Assembly (NCBI GenBank): GCA_024698715.1
Contig: JAILRA010000040.1
Location: 1 to 52,706 of the forward strand
From: Lachnospiraceae bacterium
Lineage (GTDB): Bacteria > Bacillota > Clostridia > Lachnospirales > Lachnospiraceae
DNA length: 52,706 bases
Direction: 5' to 3'
The notes below the pieces were generated by a model, which worked only from the letters and a program-made list of their open reading frames with translations, did no database searches and was not told the origin of the DNA. Position numbers and translations under genes: made by a program. Positions within the stretch are counted from its first letter, which is position 1. Every line of letters begins with the position of its first letter. Below, piece after piece: positions 1-8,262 of this stretch.

Positions 1-1949
1 TCACCGTAGATATCGTCGATGCAGAAAGCATAGAGATAATCGCCGTCTTCCATGAAATCGTAATTGATATTTAAGTCACCGGAAACAGTGAACTCGGAGC
101 CCTCATACGTGAACTCGTCTTCGCTGTCAAGTGAGTAAGCATAGTACAGAGGAACAATGATATCGCCGTCCTTTATCTTGATGATCTCTCTGGATGCGAT
201 ACCATTCTCATCAATTCCGTCCCATGCGCCTTCAACAGTGATCTGAGAGGTCGCAAAATCCTGTTTGATCCTCAGATTGGTTTCTTTTCCGTTAAGTGAT
301 ATGGGTGAAGCGTATATTACGAAATCATCGCTTACATCGGCTATATAAAGCGCGAGATTCTGTCCGTCAGGCAGAGAAAGCCAGCTTCCCGAAAAACCGT
401 CCGTAAATGCACCTGTATTCCAGTCGCCGTCGATGTCGTAAGTTTCACCAAGCTCGATCATTGCATCTCCTTCGGGAGTGTATTCATATACTAGTGCGTA
501 AACATCGGCTGCGGAATTGATACCGTTTGTATCAAGTTTGAAATTGTAGATGCCTTCTTCGTCCAGGCAGGGCTTTATTTCAAAAGTGATTGCCGAACTT
601 TCACCTGTTTCTTCACCGGAAATAACGGTACCGGATCCTTCGTATCCGCTTGTTTTGTTGCTGATAAAATCACTGTAACTCTTACTTACGGAAATATCGT
701 TAAAAATTTCAAGTTCGTTTGAACCGCCGATTGACAAAGGATAATACATGGAAAGTCCCGATGCATTTTTGTGGGTATTTCCGCTTACGGAATATACCAC
801 TGCTTCATCAATGGCTTTGAGTACGTCGGCACTGTTTGCATAAGAAGAGCATGCATTTGCAAGCGCGCCCATATCAACCATATTTGTATATCCTTCGGCT
901 TTATTGTTTCCGCCAAAGTTTTCAGCTGCTTCGATATTTCTTATTATGGATGCCCTTGCTGCTTCGTCATTGGATGCGGTACAAAGTTCACCTGCGAATG
1001 CATCAAAACTTGAAGCAAGATCGGCGATTTTCGCAAGATCGATCACCGAAAGTGTGGTAAGATCGTCATCTTTTTGTGCTACACATGCCTGAAGAAAACT
1101 GTCACATACAACCTTTCCGAGATCCGCACCGTTTGAATCGGGATTCTGTGCAAGATAAGATCCGATGGAAGTATAATCCCAGCCTGAACCGGGTTCTGTT
1201 TCTTCTGAGCCGTACATGTAAAGCGCATAAGGCTCAAGAATGTTCGCAGTTTCAACCGTTCCCATAAGGCAGGCATCAAAACCGATGAAATCAAATTTCT
1301 TACCGTTCATTGCGCCTGAAAAAGCATTGTCGATCTCGCGAAGGCTTAAAGTGTCGCAGTCAAACATTTCATCGACACAAACACCCGAAATACTTCCTCC
1401 GCCGTGGTCCCACATAATGAAACCGTTGTGTTCGCCGGCAAAGTTTTCAAGTCCCCAGGATACGAAATCACCGAGTGTTTCCTCTTTACCCATACCCATG
1501 AGATCCTTTTCTTCTATAAGAGAGATTTCTCCGTTTTGAACAATGAACCTCTGAGTGTTCTCGGGATTGACGATATCATTCTGCCATTCGCTTGTTCCGC
1601 CCGTCTGTACGATAAAGCGGACATCTTCGCTGTTTTCGGCATTTGTCATTTCTTTAAAATCATCGGTTCCCATGGAATTGAATGATTCAAGATCCGTACC
1701 GCACATGTAAACGAAAATAGTCCATCCGTTACCTGCTCCGTCGAAGCCTGTTACGCCTGAAGCTGAAGCCGATAAGTCTGAAGAAGATTCTTCGGAATCA
1801 TCATATTCGACGTCTTCGTCAGAGTATTCATATGCATCGGCGTCATAATCGTAATCATCAAAATCCTCATCACAGGCCGTGAGTCCGAATGCAAGGGCGA
1901 GGGCCGAGAGTGATGCCATGGCTTTTGTTAAAAAATATTTCTTTTTCAT
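1..1949 (-). CDS. Clostripain-like (C11) cysteine peptidase lipoprotein, partial
   Basis: The reading frame starts at 1949 behind an AGGAGA ribosome site and stays open to the window edge, so the C-terminus is missing (about 649 residues visible). The N-terminus is a lipoprotein signal ending in a lipobox LTAC, followed by an Asp/Glu/Tyr-rich linker, so the protein is probably anchored on the outer face of the membrane. The motif TIFVYMCGTDLES, a DHGGG motif (His about residue 182) and FDACLMG (Cys about residue 227) form the His/Cys pair of the clostripain family, which cleaves after basic residues. It lies 22 bases downstream of the transglutaminase-like lipoprotein gene, on the same strand, so the two are probably co-transcribed. 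The family assignment is firm; the substrate is unknown. Confidence 0.88.
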   Translation of the reverse strand, partial: MKKKYFLTKAMASLSALALAFGLTACDEDFDDYDYDADAYEYSDEDVEYDDSEESSSDLSASASGVTGFDGAGNGWTIFVYMCGTDLESFNSMGTDDFKEMTNAENSEDVRFIVQTGGTSEWQNDIVNPENTQRFIVQNGEISLIEEKDLMGMGKEETLGDFVSWGLENFAGEHNGFIMWDHGGGSISGVCVDEMFDCDTLSLREIDNAFSGAMNGKKFDFIGFDACLMGTVETANILEPYALYMYGSEETEPGSGWDYTSIGSYLAQNPDSNGADLGKVVCDSFLQACVAQKDDDLTTLSVIDLAKIADLASSFDAFAGELCTASNDEAARASIIRNIEAAENFGGNNKAEGYTNMVDMGALANACSSYANSADVLKAIDEAVVYSVSGNTHKNASGLSMYYPLSIGGSNELEIFNDISVSKSYSDFISNKTSGYEGSGTVISGEETGESSAITFEIKPCLDEEGIYNFKLDTNGINSAADVYALVYEYTPEGDAMIELGETYDIDGDWNTGAFTDGFSGSWLSLPDGQNLALYIADVSDDFVIYASPISLNGKETNLRIKQDFATSQITVEGAWDGIDENGIASREIIKIKDGDIIVPLYYAYSLDSEDEFTYEGSEFTVSGDLNINYDFMEDGDYLYAFCIDDIYG

Positions 1950-1971
1950 TTCTGTCGGGTTCTCCTATATA

Positions 1972-3408
1972 TTAATATTCATCTTCGGCTACCCATTCTC
2001 CGGTAGAAGCGTCAAGCCAGTACCAGATCTCACTGTTGGAATCGTATACGGCATATTCGTCTTCATTTTCATAATAAACATATGTGGAATCGGTATCTTC
2101 ATCCCATATATACCAGTATCCGCCTTCATCATCAAATGCCCAGTCATCCATAGTCCAGTTCGGGTCTAAAAGATTCCACCAGCCTGAAGTTTCGTCATCG
2201 TAATCGGAATATGTATATGTGTCATCGTAATCGTCGTAATCACCGTCACCGGTATCATCTGCCACACCGCCGTTATCGGCTACCTGTGCGGGCATGTCTC
2301 CGTGAATTGCACCAAAATCAGTGCCGACAGCATTTCCGCCGTAGTAATTTCTGTAACTGAAATATGTTCCGTTGGCAACGGGAAGGTATGTGGAGATCAT
2401 CATTCCTTCATGGCCTCTTGTATGATTCTTGGAAAGCTCGCCATCGGTAATATTGAAATAATTATACTGATAAGTACCGTTATCGGGATCATCCCATGTA
2501 ATATCCATGGCATAGAATTCGCCGTTCAGTTCAACGATATTCCATGCATGGTTTTCTGTTGCAAATCCTACAACCATTGCACAGCGGATGCCCATCTTGT
2601 GCATCATGTACTGGAAGCATCTTGAATAACCTGCACATACTGTCTGTCCCCATGCAAATCCGCTGTAAGCGTTCTGGTCGAGATCGTTTTTGGTATAAGT
2701 GATGTGGTTAACAAGATAGTCGTGAGCATATTTGACTTTATCTATGTCGTTGGGAAGTGACCACATATCCGCGAGAGCCTGATCCACGGAGTTGGCTACT
2801 TCGGATTTCATGCTTTCGGGATCATATTCATAGTACTGCGGAGTTATCTGTGTAACGACGCCGCTTTGATTGTAAGAAAATGACATGTTTGTTGAAACCC
2901 AGAAAAGTTCGGGATGATCGTATAAAACCGAATAATAAATACCTGAGATGTTTTCTGTTTTAATTCCGACATTCATTACTATTACGGGTTCTCTGGCAGT
3001 AAGACCGGCACAGATCTGGTCATAAGCTCTGCGGCCTGCATCGGACCATGTTTCTCTGTACAGATAAAAATTCTCGGGAAGAGGTGTACCGTCAAGCTTT
3101 GTCTCCACGGTCTGACCGATGGGAGTCACGCTCCTTCTTATCTTACGGTCGGGATTTTCATCAATACTTCCTTCAGGTGCTGCAAATTCGAATCCGCATC
3201 TTGAAGTGAGCGTGGCGTCAACGCTTGACTCGTCAAATTCAGCATCTTCGTCATCACCTTCTGAATCTGCTTCTTCATCATAGTCTGCGTATTCGCTGCT
3301 TTCTTCATCTGTGGCTTCGTCGGTCCAGTCGCCTTCGTCACATCCAAAAAAAGTTAAGCCTAAAGCCATCACTATCATGGCTCCGACAAATTTAAAGTTC
3401 CTTTTCAT
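1972..3408 (-). CDS. Transglutaminase-like lipoprotein with acidic linkers and Trp-rich C-terminal repeats
   Basis: This is a 478-residue protein with a signal peptide and lipobox (LTFFGC), then a long Asp/Glu linker. The transglutaminase-like core is recognised from QTVCAGYSRCFQYMM (catalytic Cys), ENHAWNIVEL (His) and MDITWDDP (Asp), the Cys-His-Asp order of this papain-fold group. After a second acidic linker the C-terminus carries short aromatic repeats (WWNLLD, GYWYIWDE, IWYWLDAS) that resemble wall- or peptide-binding modules. The start at 3408 has an AAGGAG site. It is the first gene of a two-gene minus-strand unit with the C11 peptidase. The likely role is extracellular protein or wall processing; whether it cross-links or hydrolyses cannot be told. 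Confidence 0.85.
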   Translation of the reverse strand: MKRNFKFVGAMIVMALGLTFFGCDEGDWTDEATDEESSEYADYDEEADSEGDDEDAEFDESSVDATLTSRCGFEFAAPEGSIDENPDRKIRRSVTPIGQTVETKLDGTPLPENFYLYRETWSDAGRRAYDQICAGLTAREPVIVMNVGIKTENISGIYYSVLYDHPELFWVSTNMSFSYNQSGVVTQITPQYYEYDPESMKSEVANSVDQALADMWSLPNDIDKVKYAHDYLVNHITYTKNDLDQNAYSGFAWGQTVCAGYSRCFQYMMHKMGIRCAMVVGFATENHAWNIVELNGEFYAMDITWDDPDNGTYQYNYFNITDGELSKNHTRGHEGMMISTYLPVANGTYFSYRNYYGGNAVGTDFGAIHGDMPAQVADNGGVADDTGDGDYDDYDDTYTYSDYDDETSGWWNLLDPNWTMDDWAFDDEGGYWYIWDEDTDSTYVYYENEDEYAVYDSNSEIWYWLDASTGEWVAEDEY

Positions 3409-3598
3409 TATATTTTCTCCTTCATCTTCATATTATAAACCCGTAACATTATAGCATAACGAAAAATAAAATCTACATGTTTCTGAAGGTTTCAGACTAA
3501 GGTGTTTATATGGTACTCAGATATTAAAAGAATCATGGTAAGATTTGACTATAAACAATAGGGGCGTGCCCTCAGAAAACATGAAAGGCGGTAGAGGT
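3409..3598. promoter_or_regulatory. Divergent intergenic region between lipoprotein operon and small-protein genes
   Basis: This 190-base AT-rich gap separates the minus-strand lipoprotein pair from the plus-strand genes, so it must hold at least one promoter in each direction. I could not assign a convincing -35/-10 pair on either strand. Confidence 0.4.
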
Positions 3599-3865
3599 AT
3601 GGTTAAAACAAATGTATTGGTGATAGCGGTTAAGAACTTTAAAGGCAGAGACAAACTTATCGATTACTTTCTGCTTCTTCCTGACGGAGAGAGTATATAC
3701 GCTTTTTCAAGAAAATATACGGATAATACATATAGAATGTGCAGAGGCGGTGTGAGGCTTAACGATCTGCTCACAAAGAAGAGTCACGACACGGGTATTA
3801 TGAACCTGGTTAAGAGAATGAAGTTTATGCTTCCGTATCTTAAGGAAGAATATCAAGTAGCATAA
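3599..3865 (+). CDS. Conserved-looking small protein, 88 aa
   Basis: The 88-residue product begins MVKTNVLVIAVKNFKGRDKL. I chose the ATG at 3599 because AAGGCGG lies eight bases upstream; a TTG at 3545 would add 18 residues with no ribosome site. The protein is basic, has no membrane segment or signal peptide and no domain I recognise. It is followed after seven bases by a tiny Cys-rich gene that it probably shares a transcript with. Function unknown. Confidence 0.6.
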   Translation: MVKTNVLVIAVKNFKGRDKLIDYFLLLPDGESIYAFSRKYTDNTYRMCRGGVRLNDLLTKKSHDTGIMNLVKRMKFMLPYLKEEYQVA

Positions 3866-3871
3866 GGGGAA

Positions 3872-4000
3872 ATGATGAAAAAACTAATATTCTGGCTTAA
3901 AAAGAACATCAAAAAGGATCGTGGCTGCAAAGGCTTCTGCCTCAATTGTGAGTATTATGAAATCTGCATGAGCGATAACAGCGTGATGAAAAAAGAATAG
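3872..4000 (+). CDS. Cys-rich microprotein, 42 aa
   Basis: A 42-codon frame starts ATGATG at 3872/3875 directly behind AAGGGGA, seven bases after the preceding stop codon. The product is a basic N-terminal segment followed by a four-cysteine cluster CKGFCLNCEYYEIC (spacing C-x3-C-x2-C-x5-C), which suggests metal binding. Tight coupling, a good ribosome site and the regular cysteine spacing argue that it is real. No family recognised. Confidence 0.5.
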   Translation: MMKKLIFWLKKNIKKDRGCKGFCLNCEYYEICMSDNSVMKKE

Positions 4001-4012
4001 TCATACTAGTGT

Positions 4013-4062
4013 CCCTTATATCGACCTTATATATCGCAAAAATGCCGAATAGATGGTATAAT
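4013..4062 (+). promoter_or_regulatory. Extended -10 promoter and direct repeat ahead of the WYL regulator
   Basis: An extended -10 (TGG immediately before TATAAT at 4057-4062) lies 54 bases ahead of the WYL gene start. Upstream, CCTTATATCGA is followed directly by CCTTATATATCG, a direct repeat of about 12-bp period that could be an operator. The promoter call is moderate; the operator call is inference. Confidence 0.4.
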
Positions 4063-4115
4063 GAATTATCTTTATGTATCTGTTGTCTTACAGAATTGGA
4101 ACGGAGGTATTCATT

Positions 4116-5105
4116 ATGCCAAGCGGAAGGAATCAAAAACTCAAACTCTGTTATTTATCCCGGATCATGCTTTCTAAAACCGATGAGGATCATCACCTTA
4201 CCATGCCCGAAATTCAGGCGTATCTTGAAGATTATGATGTGACTGCCGACAGAAAGGCTCTTTACAAGGATATGGATGCCTTAAAGGTTCTCGGAATTGA
4301 TGTTATCGGTCAGAAAACCAAGGGTGGCGGATATGATTATTACGTGGCCAGCAAGAACTTTGATGTGGCAGAGCTAAAGCTTCTCGTGGATTCCATCCAG
4401 TCTTCGAAGTTCATTACGGAAAAGAAGTCAAAGGATCTTATCGAAAAAGTCGGCACTCTTGCAAGTGAATACGAAGCGGAACAGCTTAAGAGACAGGTAA
4501 CCGTTCATGGAAGGGTTAAGACCATGAACGAGAGTATCTACTATATTGTGGACGATATTCACAGAGCGATCCTTGAGAATAAGAAGATCTCCTTCGAATA
4601 CATGAAGTGGAATATCAATAAAAAGATGGAAAAGCGTAAGGAAGGCTTGTATAAAGTCAGTCCCTGGGCACTTACGTGGAATGATGAGAATTATTACCTG
4701 ATAGCCTTTGATGATGAGGCCGGAAAGATAAAGCATTACCGCGTGGACAAGATGAAGTCCATAAAGGTAGTTGATGAGAAGCGTGAAGGCCGGGCTGATT
4801 TCAGGGAATTCAATCTTGCCGAGTATGCCAAGATGAGCTTTGGTATGTACGGCGGGGAAAAGACGAGAGTTTCCATAGCATTTAAGGAAGAAATGGTCGG
4901 AGTGCTTATCGATCGTTTCGGAAGCGGGATCCCCATAAAAACTCTGAAAGATGACGGTTGGTACGAGACCATGGTTGATGTAGCCATATCGGATCAGTTT
5001 TTGGGATGGATATTCGCACTCGGTGAGAATGTCAAGATAACCGGTCCGAAAAGAGTTGTTACCAAAATGAAGGATAAGCTTAAAAACATCGGAGATATCT
5101 ATTGA
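4116..5105 (+). CDS. WYL-domain transcriptional regulator (HTH + WYL)
   Basis: The 329-residue protein has an N-terminal winged HTH (about residues 8-70, with ADRKALYKDMDALKVLG as the recognition part) and a central WYL domain (about 140-225, with SPWALTWNDENYYLIAFDD and KHYRVDKMKSIKVV), followed by a WCX-like C-terminal extension. WYL domains sense ligands, in several studied cases nucleic acids, and often control defence or stress genes. I start at ATG 4116 with CGGAGG upstream; an in-frame ATG at 4074 lacks a ribosome site. It stands just ahead of the Sel1/J-like/HIRAN unit and is a candidate regulator of it, with a GTTCT/AGAAC dyad at 5152-5168 as a possible target site. Confidence 0.85.
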   Translation: MPSGRNQKLKLCYLSRIMLSKTDEDHHLTMPEIQAYLEDYDVTADRKALYKDMDALKVLGIDVIGQKTKGGGYDYYVASKNFDVAELKLLVDSIQSSKFITEKKSKDLIEKVGTLASEYEAEQLKRQVTVHGRVKTMNESIYYIVDDIHRAILENKKISFEYMKWNINKKMEKRKEGLYKVSPWALTWNDENYYLIAFDDEAGKIKHYRVDKMKSIKVVDEKREGRADFREFNLAEYAKMSFGMYGGEKTRVSIAFKEEMVGVLIDRFGSGIPIKTLKDDGWYETMVDVAISDQFLGWIFALGENVKITGPKRVVTKMKDKLKNIGDIY

Positions 5106-5181
5106 TTGTCCCCCGCCGGGCGACCAAATAAGCGAAAAACTATCCTATACTGTTCTTGTAAAGAGAACGGAGGTGATATAA

Positions 5182-5907
5182 ATGAAAAAAACGAAATTTG
5201 TTGAACTTGGCGATATGTATGCTGAAGAAGGAAAATTTGCGGAAGCATATAGAGAGTATTTGGAGGCTGCAATTGGAGAGAAAGATCTAGAAGCAATGGT
5301 AAGACTTGCAAATATGTATCTTGACGAAGATTATTTAAGCCTTGATTTTGAAAAAGCATTTCACTATATGACCATGGCTTATGATATCGGAATGCCGGCT
5401 GTTGAGTTGATGGAAAGGGTTGTTTTAGACAGTGAGAAAATTCACGAGGATGAAGTTGGAAGAAGAGAGTACAAAGAGTTTTTAGAGCATATATATGATG
5501 AGTCTGTTGGCTATTTAAATATATGGCTTGCAGACGAGCATATAAACGGAGTATTCGGAACTGATATTGATAAATACATTGAACTTTGCGAAAAAGCTGC
5601 AAGAGCAGGAGAAACGTACGGATATGACTGTATCGGTGAAATGTATTTCTTGGGCGAACATGTCGAAAGAGATTATGAAAAAGCCTACGAATATTTCACA
5701 AGATCCGAAGAAAATACCGGAGACATAAGATACTTTTACTTGGGTGAGATGTATAAGAACGGACTTTACGTCGAAAAAGATCTGAAAAAAGCAAAAGAGT
5801 ATTATCGGGAAGAAATGAAATTTCTTAACAGGCAAATGGCAGATCCCGAAGATATGAATTTTTACGAACCTACCGTTTCGGCCCTTAAAGAGCTGGAAGA
5901 AGTCTAA
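5182..5907 (+). CDS. Sel1-like/TPR repeat protein
   Basis: The 241-residue protein is built of Sel1-like helical repeats: EEGKFAEAYREYLEAA near residue 15, LSLDFEKAFHYMTMAYDIG near 55, EHVERDYEKAYEYFTRSEE near 160 and VEKDLKKAKEYY near 200. There is no signal peptide, so it is probably a cytoplasmic protein-protein scaffold. The start has an ideal GGAGGTGAT site. It is the first gene of a closely spaced unit running to 10418 (17 bases to the next gene). Sel1 proteins in bacterial operons commonly act as adaptors; the partner here is unknown. Confidence 0.8.
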   Translation: MKKTKFVELGDMYAEEGKFAEAYREYLEAAIGEKDLEAMVRLANMYLDEDYLSLDFEKAFHYMTMAYDIGMPAVELMERVVLDSEKIHEDEVGRREYKEFLEHIYDESVGYLNIWLADEHINGVFGTDIDKYIELCEKAARAGETYGYDCIGEMYFLGEHVERDYEKAYEYFTRSEENTGDIRYFYLGEMYKNGLYVEKDLKKAKEYYREEMKFLNRQMADPEDMNFYEPTVSALKELEEV

Positions 5908-5924
5908 AAGAGGGGGTGATATAA

Positions 5925-6746
5925 ATGGCAAAGAAAAAAGAACAGGCAGTTGAGATCAAAACTGAATCAAATATCGATAAAGAATTGTCAAAAGAGAAGA
6001 TTTATGAAGATCTTATAATCAGAAAAGAACAGTGCATAAAGGATTCACTTTCGTATGAGACATCTTATATGCAGGAATTCGGAGAACTAATTTCCGAAGT
6101 GTTTAAAGCCAAGATAGAATGTATCCGCCTTAAAAAGACTGTTGGATTCTGCCAGGCGAAACTTAACCGAGGAATGAAGATCGATGTGGACAACATGAAT
6201 TCCCAGATAGAGGAAGAAATGGCCGGATACTACGCTGAACTTAAGCGGATGATAAGAACGACCAAGGAAGCAAAAGAGACAAGAAAAGCAGACGATTATT
6301 CATATTCAGTTGCTAAAAGAATCTATCGTCGTATCTGTAAAGTTCTTCATCCGGATATTAACAGCAAGACCGAAACGATCCCGAGGCTTAAGGACCTTTG
6401 GAATCAGGTAATGGCGGCATATTATAAGTATGACGCGGATACGCTTGAAGATCTTGAAGTGCTTGTAAATAAGACTTTAAAAGAACTTGGTGACGCAGGC
6501 TTTCAGATAGATATGGACCGGATCGATGAAAAGATCGAACGTCTTGAAAAACAGATAAGCAGGATCGTTACCACCAAACCGTACATTTATGGGGAGATAC
6601 TTGAAGACGAGATTTCCAGGGATAAGAGAAAGCATGAGCTTGAAAAGGAGCTTGAGGAATATAGGATCTATGCAACAAACATCGAGGAAATCCTGGCACA
6701 GCTTCTTTTGGAAGGAGGTGCAACACTTTCGTGGCGAATGAATTAA
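5925..6746 (+). CDS. Coiled-coil protein with J-domain-like segment
   Basis: The 273-residue protein is mostly helical. The N-terminal half is charged coiled coil. Around residues 122-170 the segment AKRIYRRICKVLHPDIN followed by helical LKDLWNQVMAAYYKYDAD has the shape of a J-domain with its HPD tripeptide, the element that stimulates Hsp70 ATPase. The C-terminal third is again coiled coil. It has an AGGGGGTGAT site. The last 16 bases overlap the GTG start of the HIRAN gene, implying translational coupling. A DnaJ-related co-chaperone role is inferred; the Gly/Phe and zinc regions of true DnaJ are absent. Confidence 0.65.
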   Translation: MAKKKEQAVEIKTESNIDKELSKEKIYEDLIIRKEQCIKDSLSYETSYMQEFGELISEVFKAKIECIRLKKTVGFCQAKLNRGMKIDVDNMNSQIEEEMAGYYAELKRMIRTTKEAKETRKADDYSYSVAKRIYRRICKVLHPDINSKTETIPRLKDLWNQVMAAYYKYDADTLEDLEVLVNKTLKELGDAGFQIDMDRIDEKIERLEKQISRIVTTKPYIYGEILEDEISRDKRKHELEKELEEYRIYATNIEEILAQLLLEGGATLSWRMN

Positions 6747-7123
6747 CGATCAAGACGGAAAGCGCGGTAGCTTTGTCGGAACAATTTGATATGGAAACGC
6801 TGATAAAGCCACTGAAGAATGAGATTCACCTTTTTGACACTTTTATCGCGGGGACGACGCATCTGACGGATGAGACGCCTCTTTATGAGATCAATGTCGG
6901 AGATGAATTAAGCCTTAAAAGAGAACAGAACCGCTTTGACGATAACGCGATCATTGTTCTCGATCCAAAGGGAAGGAAGCTTGGATATGTTCCCGAAAAA
7001 GACAATATCATCTTTGCGAGACTTATGGATGCAGGGAAAAGACTTATCGGGAAAGTGAGCGACATCAAACCCAAAGGCGGCTTTACGCAGATAAGCATCG
7101 GGATTTATCTGGTAGATTTTTAA
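6731..7123 (+). CDS. HIRAN domain protein
   Basis: The 130-residue protein starts at GTG 6731 with GGAGGTG upstream, inside the end of the preceding gene. Residues about 33-130 form a HIRAN domain: FIAGTTHL, then the strand pair GDELSLKREQNRFDDNAIIV and GRKLGYVPEKDN, which is the conserved core. HIRAN domains bind 3' ends of single-stranded DNA or damaged nucleic acids (HLTF, Rad5) and occur alone in bacteria. Its place between a J-like protein and a Sel1 protein, upstream of WYL proteins and an RNA repair locus, suggests nucleic-acid surveillance, which is inference. Confidence 0.85.
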   Translation: MANELTIKTESAVALSEQFDMETLIKPLKNEIHLFDTFIAGTTHLTDETPLYEINVGDELSLKREQNRFDDNAIIVLDPKGRKLGYVPEKDNIIFARLMDAGKRLIGKVSDIKPKGGFTQISIGIYLVDF

Positions 7124-7134
7124 GAGGAAAAAAT

Positions 7135-8013
7135 ATGACAGTAGAAGAAGCAAAGCAGATAGCAGCTGATTTTGATGAAAACAGGAAAGTAAACGAAGAA
7201 GACGAATTTGCTTTTATAGAAGCAATGAACTTTCTTATAGAGGAACTTCATGATCCTGCGGATATGATGTATCTTGGCGGATATTATTATGAATTGAAGC
7301 ATTTCGACCTGGCGCTTAAGTATTACGAAATGGCGGCAACGTATGATTATGATGAAGCATACGAGTGCCTCGGATATATCTGGTATTACGGAAGGACAGG
7401 GGAGAAGGATTATAAGAAAGCTTTTGAATATTTTTCCAAGATGATGGATAAAGGCCATCTTGTTGCAACCTATAAAGTGGCTGATATGTACAAGAACGGC
7501 TATTATGTTGAGAAGAATCAGCAAAAGTATGAAGAGATAATCGAAAAACTGTATCACAAGGTTAAAACCTGCAGTAACCTGTTCGATCCGGTGCCCGAAG
7601 TTTATACGAGACTGGCGAAGATCAGGTCGGATCAGGGAAATATAAGAGAAGCGGTCAGTCTTTATTATTCGGCTAAAGATTTTCTTGCCCAGAGGATTAG
7701 ATATAACGCATTCTTCGGAAACCTTAACATCATGAAATGGCTTATCGACGACCTTTACAAACTGATCGAATTTGACCCTGACGAATTCGATTTTTATGAC
7801 TGCTATTACCTTTTGAACACGCCGAATAAGATCACGTTTACGTATAAGGGAGAAACACAGACGCTTGAATCCGAACAGGACGGAAACGAGTGTGCAGTTT
7901 GCTTTAACGGTAAATGGTATCACGGCAGGGATGAATTCTTTAAGGAAGCTTGTATATACGATAAGAAACTGACATCCATATATGAGCGACTTAAGAATTT
8001 CAAGGTACATTAA
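7135..8013 (+). CDS. Sel1-like repeat protein with C-terminal KWYHG module (paralogue A)
   Basis: The 292-residue protein carries Sel1-like repeats (FDLALKYYEMAATYDYDEAYEC, KDYKKAFEYFSKMMDKGHLVAT, VADMYKNGYYVEKN). After about residue 200 comes a separate module ending FNGKWYHGRDEFFKEA and KKLTSIYERLKNF. The same organisation and C-terminal signature recur in the protein at 14573, so the two are paralogues flanking the Ro-like/RtcB locus. It starts with ATG behind AAGAGGAAA, 11 bases after the HIRAN gene. Cytoplasmic, function unknown; the C-terminal module may be a small nucleic-acid or protein binding fold. Confidence 0.75.
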   Translation: MTVEEAKQIAADFDENRKVNEEDEFAFIEAMNFLIEELHDPADMMYLGGYYYELKHFDLALKYYEMAATYDYDEAYECLGYIWYYGRTGEKDYKKAFEYFSKMMDKGHLVATYKVADMYKNGYYVEKNQQKYEEIIEKLYHKVKTCSNLFDPVPEVYTRLAKIRSDQGNIREAVSLYYSAKDFLAQRIRYNAFFGNLNIMKWLIDDLYKLIEFDPDEFDFYDCYYLLNTPNKITFTYKGETQTLESEQDGNECAVCFNGKWYHGRDEFFKEACIYDKKLTSIYERLKNFKVH

Positions 8014-8023
8014 GGAGGTAATT

Positions 8024-8242
8024 ATGGGATTTTTCAGCGACCTTTTCGACGATGAAAACGACGGCGATTATGATTACAAAAGATTAAGACGTGACCTTGA
8101 GGACGAGTATGCGATCCAGAGCGCAACCTTTTCGGGAGGCTTTGGCTTCTGCCAGTCACTTGAAGCATCCGATGCCAGTAACGAAGAATTACTTAAGATG
8201 GCAAAGAGAGAAGGTTTCAACTTAAATAAGTACAGATTGTAG
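8024..8242 (+). CDS. Small acidic/polar protein, 72 aa
   Basis: The product starts MGFFSDLFDDENDGDYDYKR behind AAGGAGGT at 8024, ten bases after the preceding gene. It has an acidic N-terminus, a central Gly/Phe-rich stretch (FSGGFGF) and a short C-terminal helix (NEELLKMAKREGFNL). I see no membrane segment or known domain. It sits mid-operon between the Sel1 and WYL genes, so it is probably a co-expressed accessory factor. Function unknown. Confidence 0.6.
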   Translation: MGFFSDLFDDENDGDYDYKRLRRDLEDEYAIQSATFSGGFGFCQSLEASDASNEELLKMAKREGFNLNKYRL

Positions 8243-8262
8243 TAAAACAGCCGGAGGTTGTT

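Noticed and set aside
771..1539. Plus-strand frames opposite the C11 peptidase
   Set aside because: Low-complexity antisense frames without ribosome sites; the minus-strand peptidase explains the region.
3545..3598. TTG start giving a longer 3599 gene product
   Set aside because: No ribosome site ahead of it; the ATG at 3599 has AAGGCGG at good spacing.
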